From positions 1 through 64,000 of the forward strand of contig CALODT010000003.1 in NCBI GenBank assembly GCA_942492205.1: a DNA stretch of 64,000 nt, read 5' to 3'. How positions within the stretch are numbered: position 1 is the stretch's first letter; each line of letters begins with the position of its first letter. Positions 20,873 through 31,985 of the stretch are shown here, one piece after another. Under the pieces are notes generated by a model that had not been told where the DNA came from, searched no databases, and saw only the letters and a list, made by a program, of their open reading frames with translations. Source of the DNA: UBA1847 sp942492205. Its GTDB lineage: Bacteria; Pseudomonadota; Gammaproteobacteria; Steroidobacterales; Woeseiaceae. A program made the translations under genes and the position numbers.

Positions 20873-20948
20873 GGGGCCATAGCTCAGCTGGGAGAGCGCC
20901 TGCCTTGCACGCAGGAGGTCGGCGGTTCGATCCCGCCTGGCTCCACCA
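20873..20948 (+). tRNA. tRNA-Ala (TGC)
   Basis: 76 nt, starting GGGGCCATAGCTCAG, anticodon TGC in CCTTGCACGC, with an encoded CCA end. It is the second spacer tRNA of the rrn operon. Confidence 0.97.
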
Positions 20949-21013
20949 CTTTCACGCTAGCGCTGTTGCACAGGATGCAAAAATTTTGGAACCGGCCGGA
21001 TGGCCTGTTCCGT

Positions 21014-21025
21014 TGCTCTTTAACA
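21014..21025 (+). promoter_or_regulatory. boxA antitermination site upstream of 23S
   Basis: TGCTCTTTAACA is identical to the E. coli rrn boxA core and lies in the tRNA-Ala/23S spacer, where a second boxA is found in E. coli. Confidence 0.75.
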
Positions 21026-21212
21026 ATTTGGAAATTTCTGACGTCTTGAGTGGGTGAATCGAATGATTCATTCAATCAAGTGTCGCATTTGCACATGTCG
21101 CATGACAACGGTTCGGCTTGCACAGCCGGACAGGGTTGCAAAGGAGCTGTGAGCACAAAAGGAACACAGCGAATCTGCCGCCCGCCCAATCTCTAAGTGC
21201 TATAGCGCAGGG

Positions 21213-21314
21213 ATTTTTGTGACTGGTGAGGCGCGAGGTCTTGCGAGGGAAGGAGCGTACATAAGTACGTGACTGACTGAGCACAGGGCTTGCAACGAAG
21301 CCAGGCGCAAAAAT
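21213..21314 (+). repeat. Repeat-like element in the tRNA-Ala/23S spacer
   Basis: Outer ends ATTTTTG (21213) and CAAAAAT (21314) are complementary, and the centre is a CGTAC-ataa-GTACG hairpin (21256-21269). The core GGAGCGTACATAAGTACGTGACTGACTGAGC resembles the centre of the 20773-20850 element: both have a 5-bp stem with a 4-base loop followed by TGAC. I read the two as diverged members of one short repeat family. Confidence 0.5.
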
Positions 21315-21341
21315 AACAAGCTAGAGCGTTTTGGGTTATAT

Positions 21342-24237
<2,896 letters not shown>

Positions 24238-24275
24238 TATAACGCCAAAGCGTTCTGGTAAGAGCGCGAAGCGCG

Positions 24276-24298
24276 CCAAAACGCGCCATGCGTTTTGG
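24276..24298 (+). repeat. Perfect stem-loop just after 23S
   Basis: CCAAAACGC (24276-24284) and GCGTTTTGG (24290-24298) with a 5-base loop. It could be part of the rRNA processing stem or a small insertion; there is no T-run after it. Confidence 0.5.
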
Positions 24299-24416
24299 TT
24301 TGTGCCGCGAATTTGCGGTGCGCCGATTGGCTGTTGTATGCGACATGTAATGCGACGCTACGATAAAACTTAAGAAGTCAGAAATATTCCAGATTGTTAT
24401 TTATTCTAAGGACTAA

Positions 24417-24487
24417 GGGGACATTCCTCTTTTTCTTATGGGAAGTAGGGACCGGGCACGATGTGCCTGAAAAAGAGGAATGTCCCC
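24417..24487 (+). repeat. Inverted repeat with GGGGACATTCC ends, between 23S and 5S
   Basis: Perfect 19-base arms (24417-24435 and 24469-24487) surround a 33-base loop that itself contains GGCAC-gat-GTGCC. The outer 12 bases, GGGGACATTCCT and AGGAATGTCCCC, are the same as those of the palindrome at 54925-54974. The form resembles REP/REPIN elements mobilised by REP-associated tyrosine transposases, but no such transposase is in this window. The element would be transcribed within the rRNA precursor. Confidence 0.75.
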
Positions 24488-24504
24488 ATTTCCTGAACCG
24501 GTTT

Positions 24505-24620
24505 TCTGGCGGCAATAGCGAGTGGGTACCACCCGATCCCATTTCGAACTCGGAAGTGAAAACGCTCAGCGCCGATGGTAGTGTGGGGTCTCCCCATGTG
24601 AGAGTAGGACACCGCCAGGA
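24505..24620 (+). rRNA. rrf: 5S ribosomal RNA
   Basis: About 115 nt, starting TCTGGCGGCAATAGCGAGTGGGTACCACCCGATCCC and ending GAGAGTAGGACACCGCCAGGA. The terminal TCTGGCGG/CCGCCAGG helix pairs and the loop sequence CCCATTTCGAACTCGGAAGTGAAA is standard. Ends are set from the terminal helix. Confidence 0.93.
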
Positions 24621-24629
24621 TTTATTATG

Positions 24630-24664
24630 AAAAGCCGCAGCCCTTTCGGGTTGCGGCTTTTTTT
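24630..24664 (+). terminator. Rho-independent terminator of the rrn operon
   Basis: AAAGCCGCAGCCC and GGGTTGCGGCTTT form a stem with one G-T pair and a short TTTC loop, followed by a run of T. It lies 10 bases after 5S. Confidence 0.9.
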
Positions 24665-24769
24665 ATGGGGAGACCCCACGCTTGTTCTGTGTGTGGGGTG
24701 TCACATGTTCGATGCCGCTCTCGGCCATCCATGGCCTTCGCGGCACTCGCACGTCCCTGTGCGGCGTAC

Positions 24770-24827
24770 GACACCGCCAGGATCTATTTATGAAAAGCCG
24801 CAGCCCTTTCGGGTTGCGGCTTTTTTT
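24770..24827 (+). repeat. Second copy of the 5S tail plus terminator
   Basis: GACACCGCCAGGAT followed by a variant linker and an identical AAAAGCCGCAGCCCTTTCGGG terminator repeats 24608-24664 about 160 bases downstream. A 15-base segment of 5S (GTGGGGTCTCCCCAT) also recurs inverted at about 24665-24679. The 24665-24769 interval otherwise holds no gene. This looks like a remnant of a duplicated rrn end that now acts as a tandem terminator. Confidence 0.7.
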
Positions 24828-24887
24828 GCGCGGTGATCATGCCAATAGCAAGCGGATTGCGGCTATTCTGACGGGCGTGGCATTTCT

Positions 24888-27251
24888 TCAGAGTGTCCTC
24901 AGGCTTGTGTCGAGGGCATCGATAAATCTGTCGACATGTTCAGGTCTGAAAATCAGCGCGGGTCGCAACTTCAGGATATTGGCATCGCGTCCTTCGCTGC
25001 CGACAAGCACCCGCTGTTCGCGCATTAACTCCACTAGCCGTGCTGTTTCCTGCGTTGCAGGCTGACGCGATTCGCGATCGACGACGAACTCGACGCCACA
25101 CACCATGCCGTGGCCGCGAACATCGCCGATGAGGTCATGTTTGTTTGCGAGTCCGGAAAGTTGCTCGCGAAGGTACTGGCCGACTTTCCTGCCATTTTCA
25201 ATCAGGGCTTCCTGCTCGATGACGTCCAGCACAGCGTTCCCGGCAGCACAGGCAACCGTGTTGCCGCCGTACGTGCTGAATAGCCTTATCTTATCGATAA
25301 ACAGGTTGAGGATTTCGTCGGTTGTAGCAACCACGCCGAGTGGGTAGCCGTTGCCCACAGGCTTGCCCATCGTGACGATATCCGCGCGTACACCATGGTG
25401 TTCGTGACCCCACCATTGGCCCATGCGTCCAAAACCGGACTGCACCTCGTCGCATATCATCAGGCCACCCGCTTCCCGAATCCGTTTTTCGACACCCCTC
25501 ATATACCCATCCGGCGTATCGGGCACACCGCTTGAGCAAAGCGCCGAGTCGATCATGAAAGCCGCGGTGCCGTGGCCTGAGTCGTGCAGCTCAGCGATGG
25601 CACGATCAGCGTCCGCGACGTACTTCTCGACCCGATTTCCATCGTCCTCGCGATACGGACCGCGATACGGGTCCGGAACAATGAGTCCCTTCAGGAAATC
25701 CGGCAACGCGGCGTCCGGCCGGCCTGGCGAGAACTGCCGAATGACGTCTGTAACGCCATGGTAGGCATCCTCCATGATGAGTGCCCCGGTCTTTCCGGTG
25801 ACGAGCTTGGCCATCTGCCAGGCAACATCGTTGGCCTCGCTGCCCGAGTTCACGAAGATGCATGCGGTCAGGTGCGGCGCCAGTTTCTCGGTGATTCGAT
25901 CCGCGTACTCGATGGCGCTGCTGTACAGGTAGCGGGTGTTGGTATTAAGCGTAGCCGCCTGCCGGGCAATAGCCTTCACGACATGCGGGTGACAGTGGCC
26001 GACTTGCGGCACATTGTTGTAGCAGTCGAGATAACGGTGGCCATCCGTCCCGTAGAGCCAGGGTCCCGAAGCACGTTCGAAGTGCATGGGGCGCGCATAA
26101 AAGTGCGTGCTCCTGCGGCCCAGTAGCGTGTAGCGCGACTCCACAAGTCGCCTCTCATCGTCTGCGGCAAGGGCTTCGTCGGGCGAGCGCGGACAGTAAG
26201 CGGGAAAACGGCAGGCTCTCCTGAGACGACTGCTGAATTCCCCCTTGCCAGTGCTTTGCAGCGCCCGCAGCCGTTCGATATATCGTAGCGGTGCTGCAAT
26301 ATGCGCCGCTTGCTCCGGTGTCCGTGCCGCCCTCGCATAGCCAATCGTTGCCGTCATCGCGTTACGGGCGCACATCAGGTCGAAGACGAGATCGAGCTCG
26401 CTTTCTTCCAGTGGCAGTACCGAATCGTAAGCTGCTACAACCTCACAGGCCGGACCCGCCATATCCCCGTGATCCTCCGTTACCCCGTCACAGGCGACTG
26501 CAACTTCGGCAGCCAGGGTGCCGAAAAGCAGATCGCCGAAGTCGATCAGTCCCGCGAACTTCGCAGGATCCTGCGTCTCCAGCAGCAGGTTGTCGGCATG
26601 TGCATCCTGGTGAATTACCTGGTGTCTTTGTGTTAGCAGCCTGGGAATGACGACGTCACGCATGCGCACGAAAACCTGATTGACGATAGCGCGGTCATCC
26701 TCGCTTTCGATATACATCGTGAGCGGTTGCAGGCGCCCGCAGCTTTCGAAATTCCATGGGTGTTGCTGCATTGCCGCCGGATGAAAGAAACCGCGCAGCG
26801 ACAGGTCAATGTCTGCCATGAGAACACCGAGTCGGCGTAGCCTGGCTTTCCCGCCGGTGCCGCTGTGCTCTGACAGTAACGTGCCGTCGAGAAACGTCAG
26901 CAGGTAAACGATGTGCTCGCAGCCATTCGCGAATAGAACGTGCTGGGCATCGAGATCATGGGTGTTTTGCACAATCCGCGGCACCGGCAACGATGGCGCC
27001 GTCGTCGCTATGTGCCTCAGTGCAGCAATCTGCAGGCCGACTACCTCAGCGCTCTCGGTGCTGTTCGCCACCTTCAGGACGAAACGACGATCATTATCGG
27101 CTTCTAACAGGAAATTCTGGTCGCGTTCGCCGCTGAGTTGGGAAATACGCCCTTCAAGACCGTACAGCTGCACCGCCAGCTTCCGTACTTCCGCCAGCGG
27201 ATGGTCGGGCGGATCTCGATCCAGGAACTTGATATCCGGGCTTGCTAGCAT
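24888..27251 (-). CDS. Kinase-phospholyase fusion: APH-type kinase plus class III PLP enzyme
   Basis: The 787-residue protein has two enzymes in one chain. Residues about 30-330 are an aminoglycoside-phosphotransferase/choline-kinase-like domain, with the catalytic loop IHQDAHADN (D216, N221) and metal site GLIDFGD (D237). Residues about 370-787 are a class III aminotransferase-fold domain with NSGSEAND, ICDEVQSGFGR (D600) and PLP lysine K629 in MGKPVGNGYPLG. Homologues of the two halves include hydroxylysine kinase with 5-phosphohydroxylysine phospholyase, and ethanolamine-phosphate phospholyase. The likely chemistry is phosphorylation of an amino alcohol, then elimination of phosphate and ammonia. 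Longer relatives carry an M23-like domain between the halves; none is seen here. A TetR-like gene lies divergently 176 bases away. Confidence 0.82.
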   Translation of the reverse strand: MLASPDIKFLDRDPPDHPLAEVRKLAVQLYGLEGRISQLSGERDQNFLLEADNDRRFVLKVANSTESAEVVGLQIAALRHIATTAPSLPVPRIVQNTHDLDAQHVLFANGCEHIVYLLTFLDGTLLSEHSGTGGKARLRRLGVLMADIDLSLRGFFHPAAMQQHPWNFESCGRLQPLTMYIESEDDRAIVNQVFVRMRDVVIPRLLTQRHQVIHQDAHADNLLLETQDPAKFAGLIDFGDLLFGTLAAEVAVACDGVTEDHGDMAGPACEVVAAYDSVLPLEESELDLVFDLMCARNAMTATIGYARAARTPEQAAHIAAPLRYIERLRALQSTGKGEFSSRLRRACRFPAYCPRSPDEALAADDERRLVESRYTLLGRRSTHFYARPMHFERASGPWLYGTDGHRYLDCYNNVPQVGHCHPHVVKAIARQAATLNTNTRYLYSSAIEYADRITEKLAPHLTACIFVNSGSEANDVAWQMAKLVTGKTGALIMEDAYHGVTDVIRQFSPGRPDAALPDFLKGLIVPDPYRGPYREDDGNRVEKYVADADRAIAELHDSGHGTAAFMIDSALCSSGVPDTPDGYMRGVEKRIREAGGLMICDEVQSGFGRMGQWWGHEHHGVRADIVTMGKPVGNGYPLGVVATTDEILNLFIDKIRLFSTYGGNTVACAAGNAVLDVIEQEALIENGRKVGQYLREQLSGLANKHDLIGDVRGHGMVCGVEFVVDRESRQPATQETARLVELMREQRVLVGSEGRDANILKLRPALIFRPEHVDRFIDALDTSLRTL

Positions 27252-27426
27252 GCCGTTGCCAGGGCGGGTCGATCATGTGGTGGCGTATTGTGTCTGTCGG
27301 CCATCGCGTTTCGGTTTTGAATGAGTCCAAATGGATCTTAGCATTCCCGTTTGCCGGCGGTGGCTCATTGGCTCGCGAACGCCCGTCCGTTACAATCTCG
27401 CTGCTAGAAATCTTGGGGGGGGCGCA

Positions 27427-28065
27427 GTGACCAGGTCGAATGATCAGATTCCGAAGCTGCGTATGCGCGGTCGTGAAAACAGACGCAAGCTGCTGCGCGA
27501 AGCGCAGCGACTGATGCTGCAGCAAGAGCGCGGCGACACACTCAAATTCAGCGACGTATTCCAGGCGGCCGGCGTGTCCCGCGGATCGGCGTATCGTATC
27601 TACGACGGCCTGGAAGACCTGTACCAGGACATCGCGACGGAGTGGGTTAATAACTTCGTCGCGTTTCTGCGCGGCAGTGAGCCGGATACGAGGCCGGAAA
27701 ACTGGCCGGAACTGGCCGACTTCATCGTACGTCAGGGGGCTTTGTACTGGTCGGCCACGGCCGAAACGCTCCGACTCCTGCCACGACTGCGGGCAAGTCA
27801 GCCCGGCGGCTATCGGCTCGCGGTGTCAGCAATGAGCCAGGCGCTGGTCGATCTCTTCGACCGTTATTTCGTCATGCCGGAGATACCCCATTGGTCACAC
27901 AAGCTTGGTTTTCTGACCGAGCTCTGCGACATCACATTCGCCGACGCTGTTCGCACGGAGGGGCATATCGGGGAAGAGCGCCTGCGACACGCCTCAATAC
28001 TCGGGCGCACCTACCTGTCGTTGCACCTGCCGGCCGACATCCCGGCCCGCAAAATCGCGAGTTAG
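27427..28065 (+). CDS. TetR-like transcriptional regulator
   Basis: The 212-residue product starts at a GTG (27427) with a G-rich Shine-Dalgarno stretch immediately upstream. An N-terminal helix-turn-helix is visible as RRKLLREAQRLMLQQ, then LKFSDVFQAAGVSRGSAYRIYDGLEDLY, in which a TetR-type turn and recognition helix can be read. The remaining roughly 150 residues are helical with no family signature that names a ligand. It is divergent from the kinase-phospholyase gene, so regulation of that gene is a reasonable inference. Confidence 0.75.
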   Translation: MTRSNDQIPKLRMRGRENRRKLLREAQRLMLQQERGDTLKFSDVFQAAGVSRGSAYRIYDGLEDLYQDIATEWVNNFVAFLRGSEPDTRPENWPELADFIVRQGALYWSATAETLRLLPRLRASQPGGYRLAVSAMSQALVDLFDRYFVMPEIPHWSHKLGFLTELCDITFADAVRTEGHIGEERLRHASILGRTYLSLHLPADIPARKIAS

Positions 28066-28098
28066 CAGCCGCCGACGAACAAATGCTGTTTGTGGCTG

Positions 28099-29040
28099 CT
28101 ATTCGGCAACCTGCCGTTCCGCCAGCGTAGCCTCGATCCAGCGCAGCAGATCGCTCGAGAATTCGTCGCGATTGGTTTCGTTGAACATTTCATGGCGCCC
28201 TTGCGGATAGATCCGGGTTGTCAGAGCACGATGGCCGGTGCTCTCGTAGTGCTCGGCGAGCTCGCTGATGCCTTTCTGACCGCCGACGGGGTCGTCGCTG
28301 CCGCCCGTAAGCAGGATTGGCAAAGCAGCCGGGATCTTGCGCAGCGCGCCATCCGTGGATATCTGCAGTAAGCCGCCCAGCAAGTCTATCCAGAGGCCGG
28401 TCGTATACGGCCCGCCGCAAAAGGGGTCGTCGACGTACTTGTCGACCTCGGCGGCGTCGCGGGACAGCCAGTCGAGTTCCGTGCGCGAGGGCTCGAATTT
28501 CTTGTTGAAGTCGCCAAATCCCATCTTGTCCAGCAGCGCACTATGCGCATTCTTGCCACGGAACAGCGCCAGCATTCTTGCCAGCATGCGCCCGACTGTC
28601 AGCAGCGGTCGTGACGGCCATGTCGATCCGGACAGTATCAGTGCGCTCAACTGGTCGCCGAAACGCATGGCATAGCTTTGCGCAACGTACGAACCCATGC
28701 TGTGGCCCAGCAAGACTATCGGCAGCGTCGCATATCGCTCCTGCAGAAATTGCGAAACGGTGTTGCTGTCTTCAACCAGCAGTTGCCAGCCATTGTCAGC
28801 TGCGAAATAGCCAATGCTTGGCGAATGTGGGCCGTGGCCGCGGTGGTCGTGAGCGCAGACGGCATACCCTCGAGCAACCGCCTGCAACGCAAAGCGTTCG
28901 TAGCGTGCGGAATGTTCGCCGAGGCCGTGGATGATCTGGATGACCGCGCTTGCTGTCTCCCCGGGCTCCCAAAGGTAGACAGGAATATCGTGAGATTGCG
29001 GTGCAGGTATCGTATGGCGCGCATATTTTCTTGTTGTCAT
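28099..29040 (-). CDS. Alpha/beta hydrolase, monoacylglycerol lipase-like
   Basis: About 313 residues from the ATG at 29040 (MTTRKYARHTIPAP). IIHGLGEHSARYERF, AHDHRGHG and the nucleophile elbow VLLGHSMGSY (S114) fit the serine aminopeptidase S33 / monoglyceride lipase group (Hydrolase_4). The likely acid is in TGGSDDPVG and the base in QGRHEMFNE. Upstream in-frame ATGs at 29079 and 29109 exist but lack clear ribosome sites and would add an atypical tail. It is divergent from the first GST gene. Confidence 0.85.
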   Translation of the reverse strand: MTTRKYARHTIPAPQSHDIPVYLWEPGETASAVIQIIHGLGEHSARYERFALQAVARGYAVCAHDHRGHGPHSPSIGYFAADNGWQLLVEDSNTVSQFLQERYATLPIVLLGHSMGSYVAQSYAMRFGDQLSALILSGSTWPSRPLLTVGRMLARMLALFRGKNAHSALLDKMGFGDFNKKFEPSRTELDWLSRDAAEVDKYVDDPFCGGPYTTGLWIDLLGGLLQISTDGALRKIPAALPILLTGGSDDPVGGQKGISELAEHYESTGHRALTTRIYPQGRHEMFNETNRDEFSSDLLRWIEATLAERQVAE

Positions 29041-29138
29041 TGTGGTCGCGGGCTGGGGAGGTTTCGAGGGAAACATCATATACTGGCGACGCAGCATTCT
29101 GCACGCCATGCATCTTCAACAGCAGCGGAACGGGACTA

Positions 29139-29843
29139 ATGATTGAGCTCTATTACTGGCCGACACCAAACGGACAGAAGATATCCGTCATGCTCGAGGA
29201 AATCGGGCTCGAGTACGAGGTAAAGCCCGTCAATATAGGCGCAGGTGACCAGTTCGATCCTGCGTTCCTGCGCATCAGTCCGAACAACCGCATGCCCGCC
29301 ATTGTCGATACAGAGACCGGTATTTCCGTCTTCGAGGGCGGTGCGATACTGATATACCTGGCGGAAAAAACGGGCAGACTGCTGCCGGAAGAACGACCTG
29401 CGCGCTTCGATGTATTGCAATGGCTGTTCTGGCAGGCAGGGGGTCTTGGCCCAATGGCAGGGCAGCTCAGTCATTTTGTGAATTACACGAAAGAGAACAT
29501 GCCGTACCCGCTACATCGTTATGCCAGCGAGTACGACAGACTGCTCGCTGTTATGGACGTGCGTCTGCGTGATCGTGAGTATCTGGCGGGCGAGTACTCG
29601 ATTGCCGACATAGCGAGCTTTCCATGGGTGCTGCCATATCGGCGACTCGGTAATAATCTCGACAAATTCAAACACCTGCGGCGCTGGTTTGATACGCTGA
29701 AAACACGCCCTGCGGTGCAGCGGGGCATTGATCTCGGCAAGAGCTGGCCGCGTGACGAGGCGCGAGACGAAGAAGCCAGGGCGCTGTTGTTCGATCAGAA
29801 CTCCGAGACCGTGTTCGCCGCGGCTCGTGAAGTGAGTGACTAA
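29139..29843 (+). CDS. Glutathione S-transferase (nu-class/YfcG-YghU-like)
   Basis: The 234-residue product starts MIELYYWPTPNGQKISVMLEEIGLEYE. This is a thioredoxin-fold GST N-domain whose TPNGQK loop is typical of YfcG/Ure2p-like enzymes. The glutathione-binding segment NNRMPAIVD and FEGGAILIYLAEK follow, then a helical C-domain with YLAGEYSIADIASFPWV. Such enzymes often act as disulfide-bond reductases rather than classical transferases. A second GST gene starts one base after its stop. Confidence 0.9.
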   Translation: MIELYYWPTPNGQKISVMLEEIGLEYEVKPVNIGAGDQFDPAFLRISPNNRMPAIVDTETGISVFEGGAILIYLAEKTGRLLPEERPARFDVLQWLFWQAGGLGPMAGQLSHFVNYTKENMPYPLHRYASEYDRLLAVMDVRLRDREYLAGEYSIADIASFPWVLPYRRLGNNLDKFKHLRRWFDTLKTRPAVQRGIDLGKSWPRDEARDEEARALLFDQNSETVFAAAREVSD

Positions 29844-29844
29844 C

Positions 29845-30474
29845 ATGAAGTTCTACGACTGCAAGACAGCGCCGAGTCCGCGACGAGTAAGAATCTTCCT
29901 CTCGGAAAAAGATATTGAACTGGAAACTGTCCAGATAGACCTTGCCAGTGGTGAGCAATTCGGTGCGGCATTCAGAAAGGTGAATCCCGATTGCGTCGTG
30001 CCGGTCCTGCAGCTCGACGACGGGCAATGCATCAGTGAAGTGCTCGCGATATGCAGTTACCTGGAGGCATTGCATCCGACGCCAACGATGCTTGGCGAAA
30101 CGCCGGAGGCGAAAGGTCTCGTGCTGATGTGGAACGCCAAGGTCGAACAGCAGGGGCTTTGGGCAATGGCAGAGGCTTTTCGCAACTCCGCGAAGGGACT
30201 TGCCGGCAAGGCCTTGCCCGGCCCGGATGCCTATCCGCAGATCCCCGAGCTCGCTGTACGCGGCCGACAGCGAGTCGAACGTTTCATGAGCGTAATGGAT
30301 GAGCGGCTGGCCAGCAGCAGGTATCTGGCAGGAAGCGTTTTTTCGCTGGCCGACATCTCAGCGCTCGTGTTTATTGATTTCGCAGCCTGGGTGAAGATCC
30401 AGTTACCGCCCGACGCCGATAACATCAAGCGCTGGTACGGTGAGGTATCCAGGCGGCCGAGCGCGGCGGCCTGA
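29845..30474 (+). CDS. Glutathione S-transferase family protein
   Basis: About 209 residues from the ATG at 29845 (MKFYDCKTAPSPRRVRIFL). The thioredoxin-fold domain contains NPDCVVPVLQL, a cis-proline segment, and CISEVLAICSYLE. The C-domain contains YLAGSVFSLADISALVFIDFA. It is clearly divergent from the preceding GST, so an ancient rather than recent duplication is likely. The two genes form a tandem pair transcribed together. The substrate is unknown. Confidence 0.87.
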   Translation: MKFYDCKTAPSPRRVRIFLSEKDIELETVQIDLASGEQFGAAFRKVNPDCVVPVLQLDDGQCISEVLAICSYLEALHPTPTMLGETPEAKGLVLMWNAKVEQQGLWAMAEAFRNSAKGLAGKALPGPDAYPQIPELAVRGRQRVERFMSVMDERLASSRYLAGSVFSLADISALVFIDFAAWVKIQLPPDADNIKRWYGEVSRRPSAAA

Positions 30475-30476
30475 CG

Positions 30477-30926
30477 TTAGCTGCGCGTCTTAAGTGTGGA
30501 GAAGCCGAAAAACAGCAGTGTCGCTATTTTCACCAGCTCCAGTGATGCGTAGATTGCATGTGCGTAGGATTGCGGCGGCTCGCCACCAGCGAGAATGACA
30601 TCGGTGCGCGCCGCAAGTTCCGGAATCAGCCAGACGCCCTGCGCGATTACGATTAGTGCAAGGAAGGCGCAAATTGCCCACCACTGCCTCGCAAGGCCCG
30701 CGACTCTCACCACGATCAGCAAGGCCACCAGCAGCACCAGCTCCGCCTTGTTGAGCGCGGCAAATACGACTCGTCCGACATCCAGGGCGACGGGACGTGT
30801 TATCGAGGCGGCGGTAAATCGCGCGGGGGTTGCGATCATGGATATGCCAACCGTGACACCTACCCAGAGGAAACACACCCAGGCGGGATTCAATACGGCG
30901 TTGCGAATCTGGCGGATCACCGGCAT
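30477..30926 (-). CDS. Small membrane protein, four predicted helices, unknown function
   Basis: From the ATG at 30926 (MPVIRQIRNAVLNPAW) the product has 149 residues with four hydrophobic segments at about 15-35, 60-80, 85-105 and 125-143. The layout and the ISMIATPARFTA segment recall small DUF4149-like proteins, but I cannot name the family. It is convergent with the second GST gene and divergent from the CtlX-like gene, with only 34 bases between starts, so promoters overlap. Confidence 0.65.
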   Translation of the reverse strand: MPVIRQIRNAVLNPAWVCFLWVGVTVGISMIATPARFTAASITRPVALDVGRVVFAALNKAELVLLVALLIVVRVAGLARQWWAICAFLALIVIAQGVWLIPELAARTDVILAGGEPPQSYAHAIYASLELVKIATLLFFGFSTLKTRS

Positions 30927-30960
30927 ATAATGCACCACCGTTGCTGCAAAGGCACACGCG

Positions 30961-31905
30961 ATGACTGAGCCGGAATCCCATCTCGCAGAACGCGTCCTGA
31001 TGATTCGCCCCGTTTGCTTTCGGAGCAATCCGCTCACGGCCGAGTCGAACAGGTTTCAGGGAAAAACCGAGCTGACGCCGGAACAGCAGCAGGCTGCGGC
31101 ATTGGCTGAGTTTGAGGGTCTGGCGAACCAGCTGCGGCAGGCGGGTATCGAAGTGATCGTTGTCGATGATACGACAGAGCCTGAAACGCCTGACTCGATC
31201 TTTCCCAACAACTGGATCAGCCTGCATGGCGACGGTCGGGTTGTCCTCTACCCGATGGAAGCGGAGAATCGGCGCACCGAACGTCGCATGGATATCGTCG
31301 AGCAACTCAGCGATAAACAGGGTCTCCTGGTTTCCGAGGTTATCGACCTTAGCAGTCACGAGAAGTCGGGGCACTACCTCGAGGGCACCGGCAGCATGGT
31401 TCTTGACCGGGCAAACCGTATCGCCTATGCGTGCCTGTCCTCGAGAACGCATCTCGATCCACTCGGGGATTTTGCACAGCGCATGAATTACAGGGTGGTT
31501 GCGTTCGATGCCGTCGATCGCGATGGCGTGCCTGTCTACCACACCAACGTACTGATGAACGTCGGCGAGCGACTGGCAGTCATTTGTGACGAGGCGATTG
31601 GGCAGGACGATCAACGCGAAGCCGTACTGCGGCAGCTCCGTGACACCGGCCATGATGTCATTCATCTGGATTTCTCGCAGATGGAGGCGTTCGCCGGCAA
31701 CATGATGGAGCTGAGAAACACGAGCGGCGAGCGCGTCGTCGTCATGTCGAGCAGGGCACACGAGTCTCTCAAAGACGAGCAACGGAAAATACTCGAAGCA
31801 AATGGAAGAGTCGTCTGCGCGCCTGTCGACGTTATCGAGGACTCAGCTGGTGGCAGTGTCCGCTGCATGCTGGCAGAAGTTCACTTGCCGAAAGCAGCGA
31901 CCTAA
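30961..31905 (+). CDS. ctlX: Citrulline hydrolase (CtlX-like), guanidino-modifying superfamily
   Basis: The 314-residue protein belongs to the amidinotransferase/deiminase fold. Conserved positions are SIFPNNWIS (about 79-87), the acidic residue E141 in YLEGTGSMVLDR, H194 in VYHTNVLMN and the nucleophile C302 in GGSVRCMLAEVH. This combination matches the CtlX citrulline utilisation hydrolase family, which splits citrulline to ornithine, ammonia and CO2. It heads a collinear group with a prohibitin-like gene and a DDAH-type enzyme. Confidence 0.82.
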   Translation: MTEPESHLAERVLMIRPVCFRSNPLTAESNRFQGKTELTPEQQQAAALAEFEGLANQLRQAGIEVIVVDDTTEPETPDSIFPNNWISLHGDGRVVLYPMEAENRRTERRMDIVEQLSDKQGLLVSEVIDLSSHEKSGHYLEGTGSMVLDRANRIAYACLSSRTHLDPLGDFAQRMNYRVVAFDAVDRDGVPVYHTNVLMNVGERLAVICDEAIGQDDQREAVLRQLRDTGHDVIHLDFSQMEAFAGNMMELRNTSGERVVVMSSRAHESLKDEQRKILEANGRVVCAPVDVIEDSAGGSVRCMLAEVHLPKAAT

Positions 31906-31985
31906 GGCAGCGGGCAGCACCTTTAAATCTCGGACTTAAACCCCAGTTCTTCAAAAATTTCGGTCGCGAAGAACAGGAGAGTCCC

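Noticed and set aside
24682..25065. Plus-strand frame from the rrn terminator region into the kinase-phospholyase gene
   Set aside because: It overlaps the terminator repeat and the 3' end of a well-supported minus-strand gene.
30490..31782. 430-residue minus-strand frame over the ctlX-like gene
   Set aside because: The plus strand encodes a recognisable enzyme with catalytic residues; the antisense frame has no known features.
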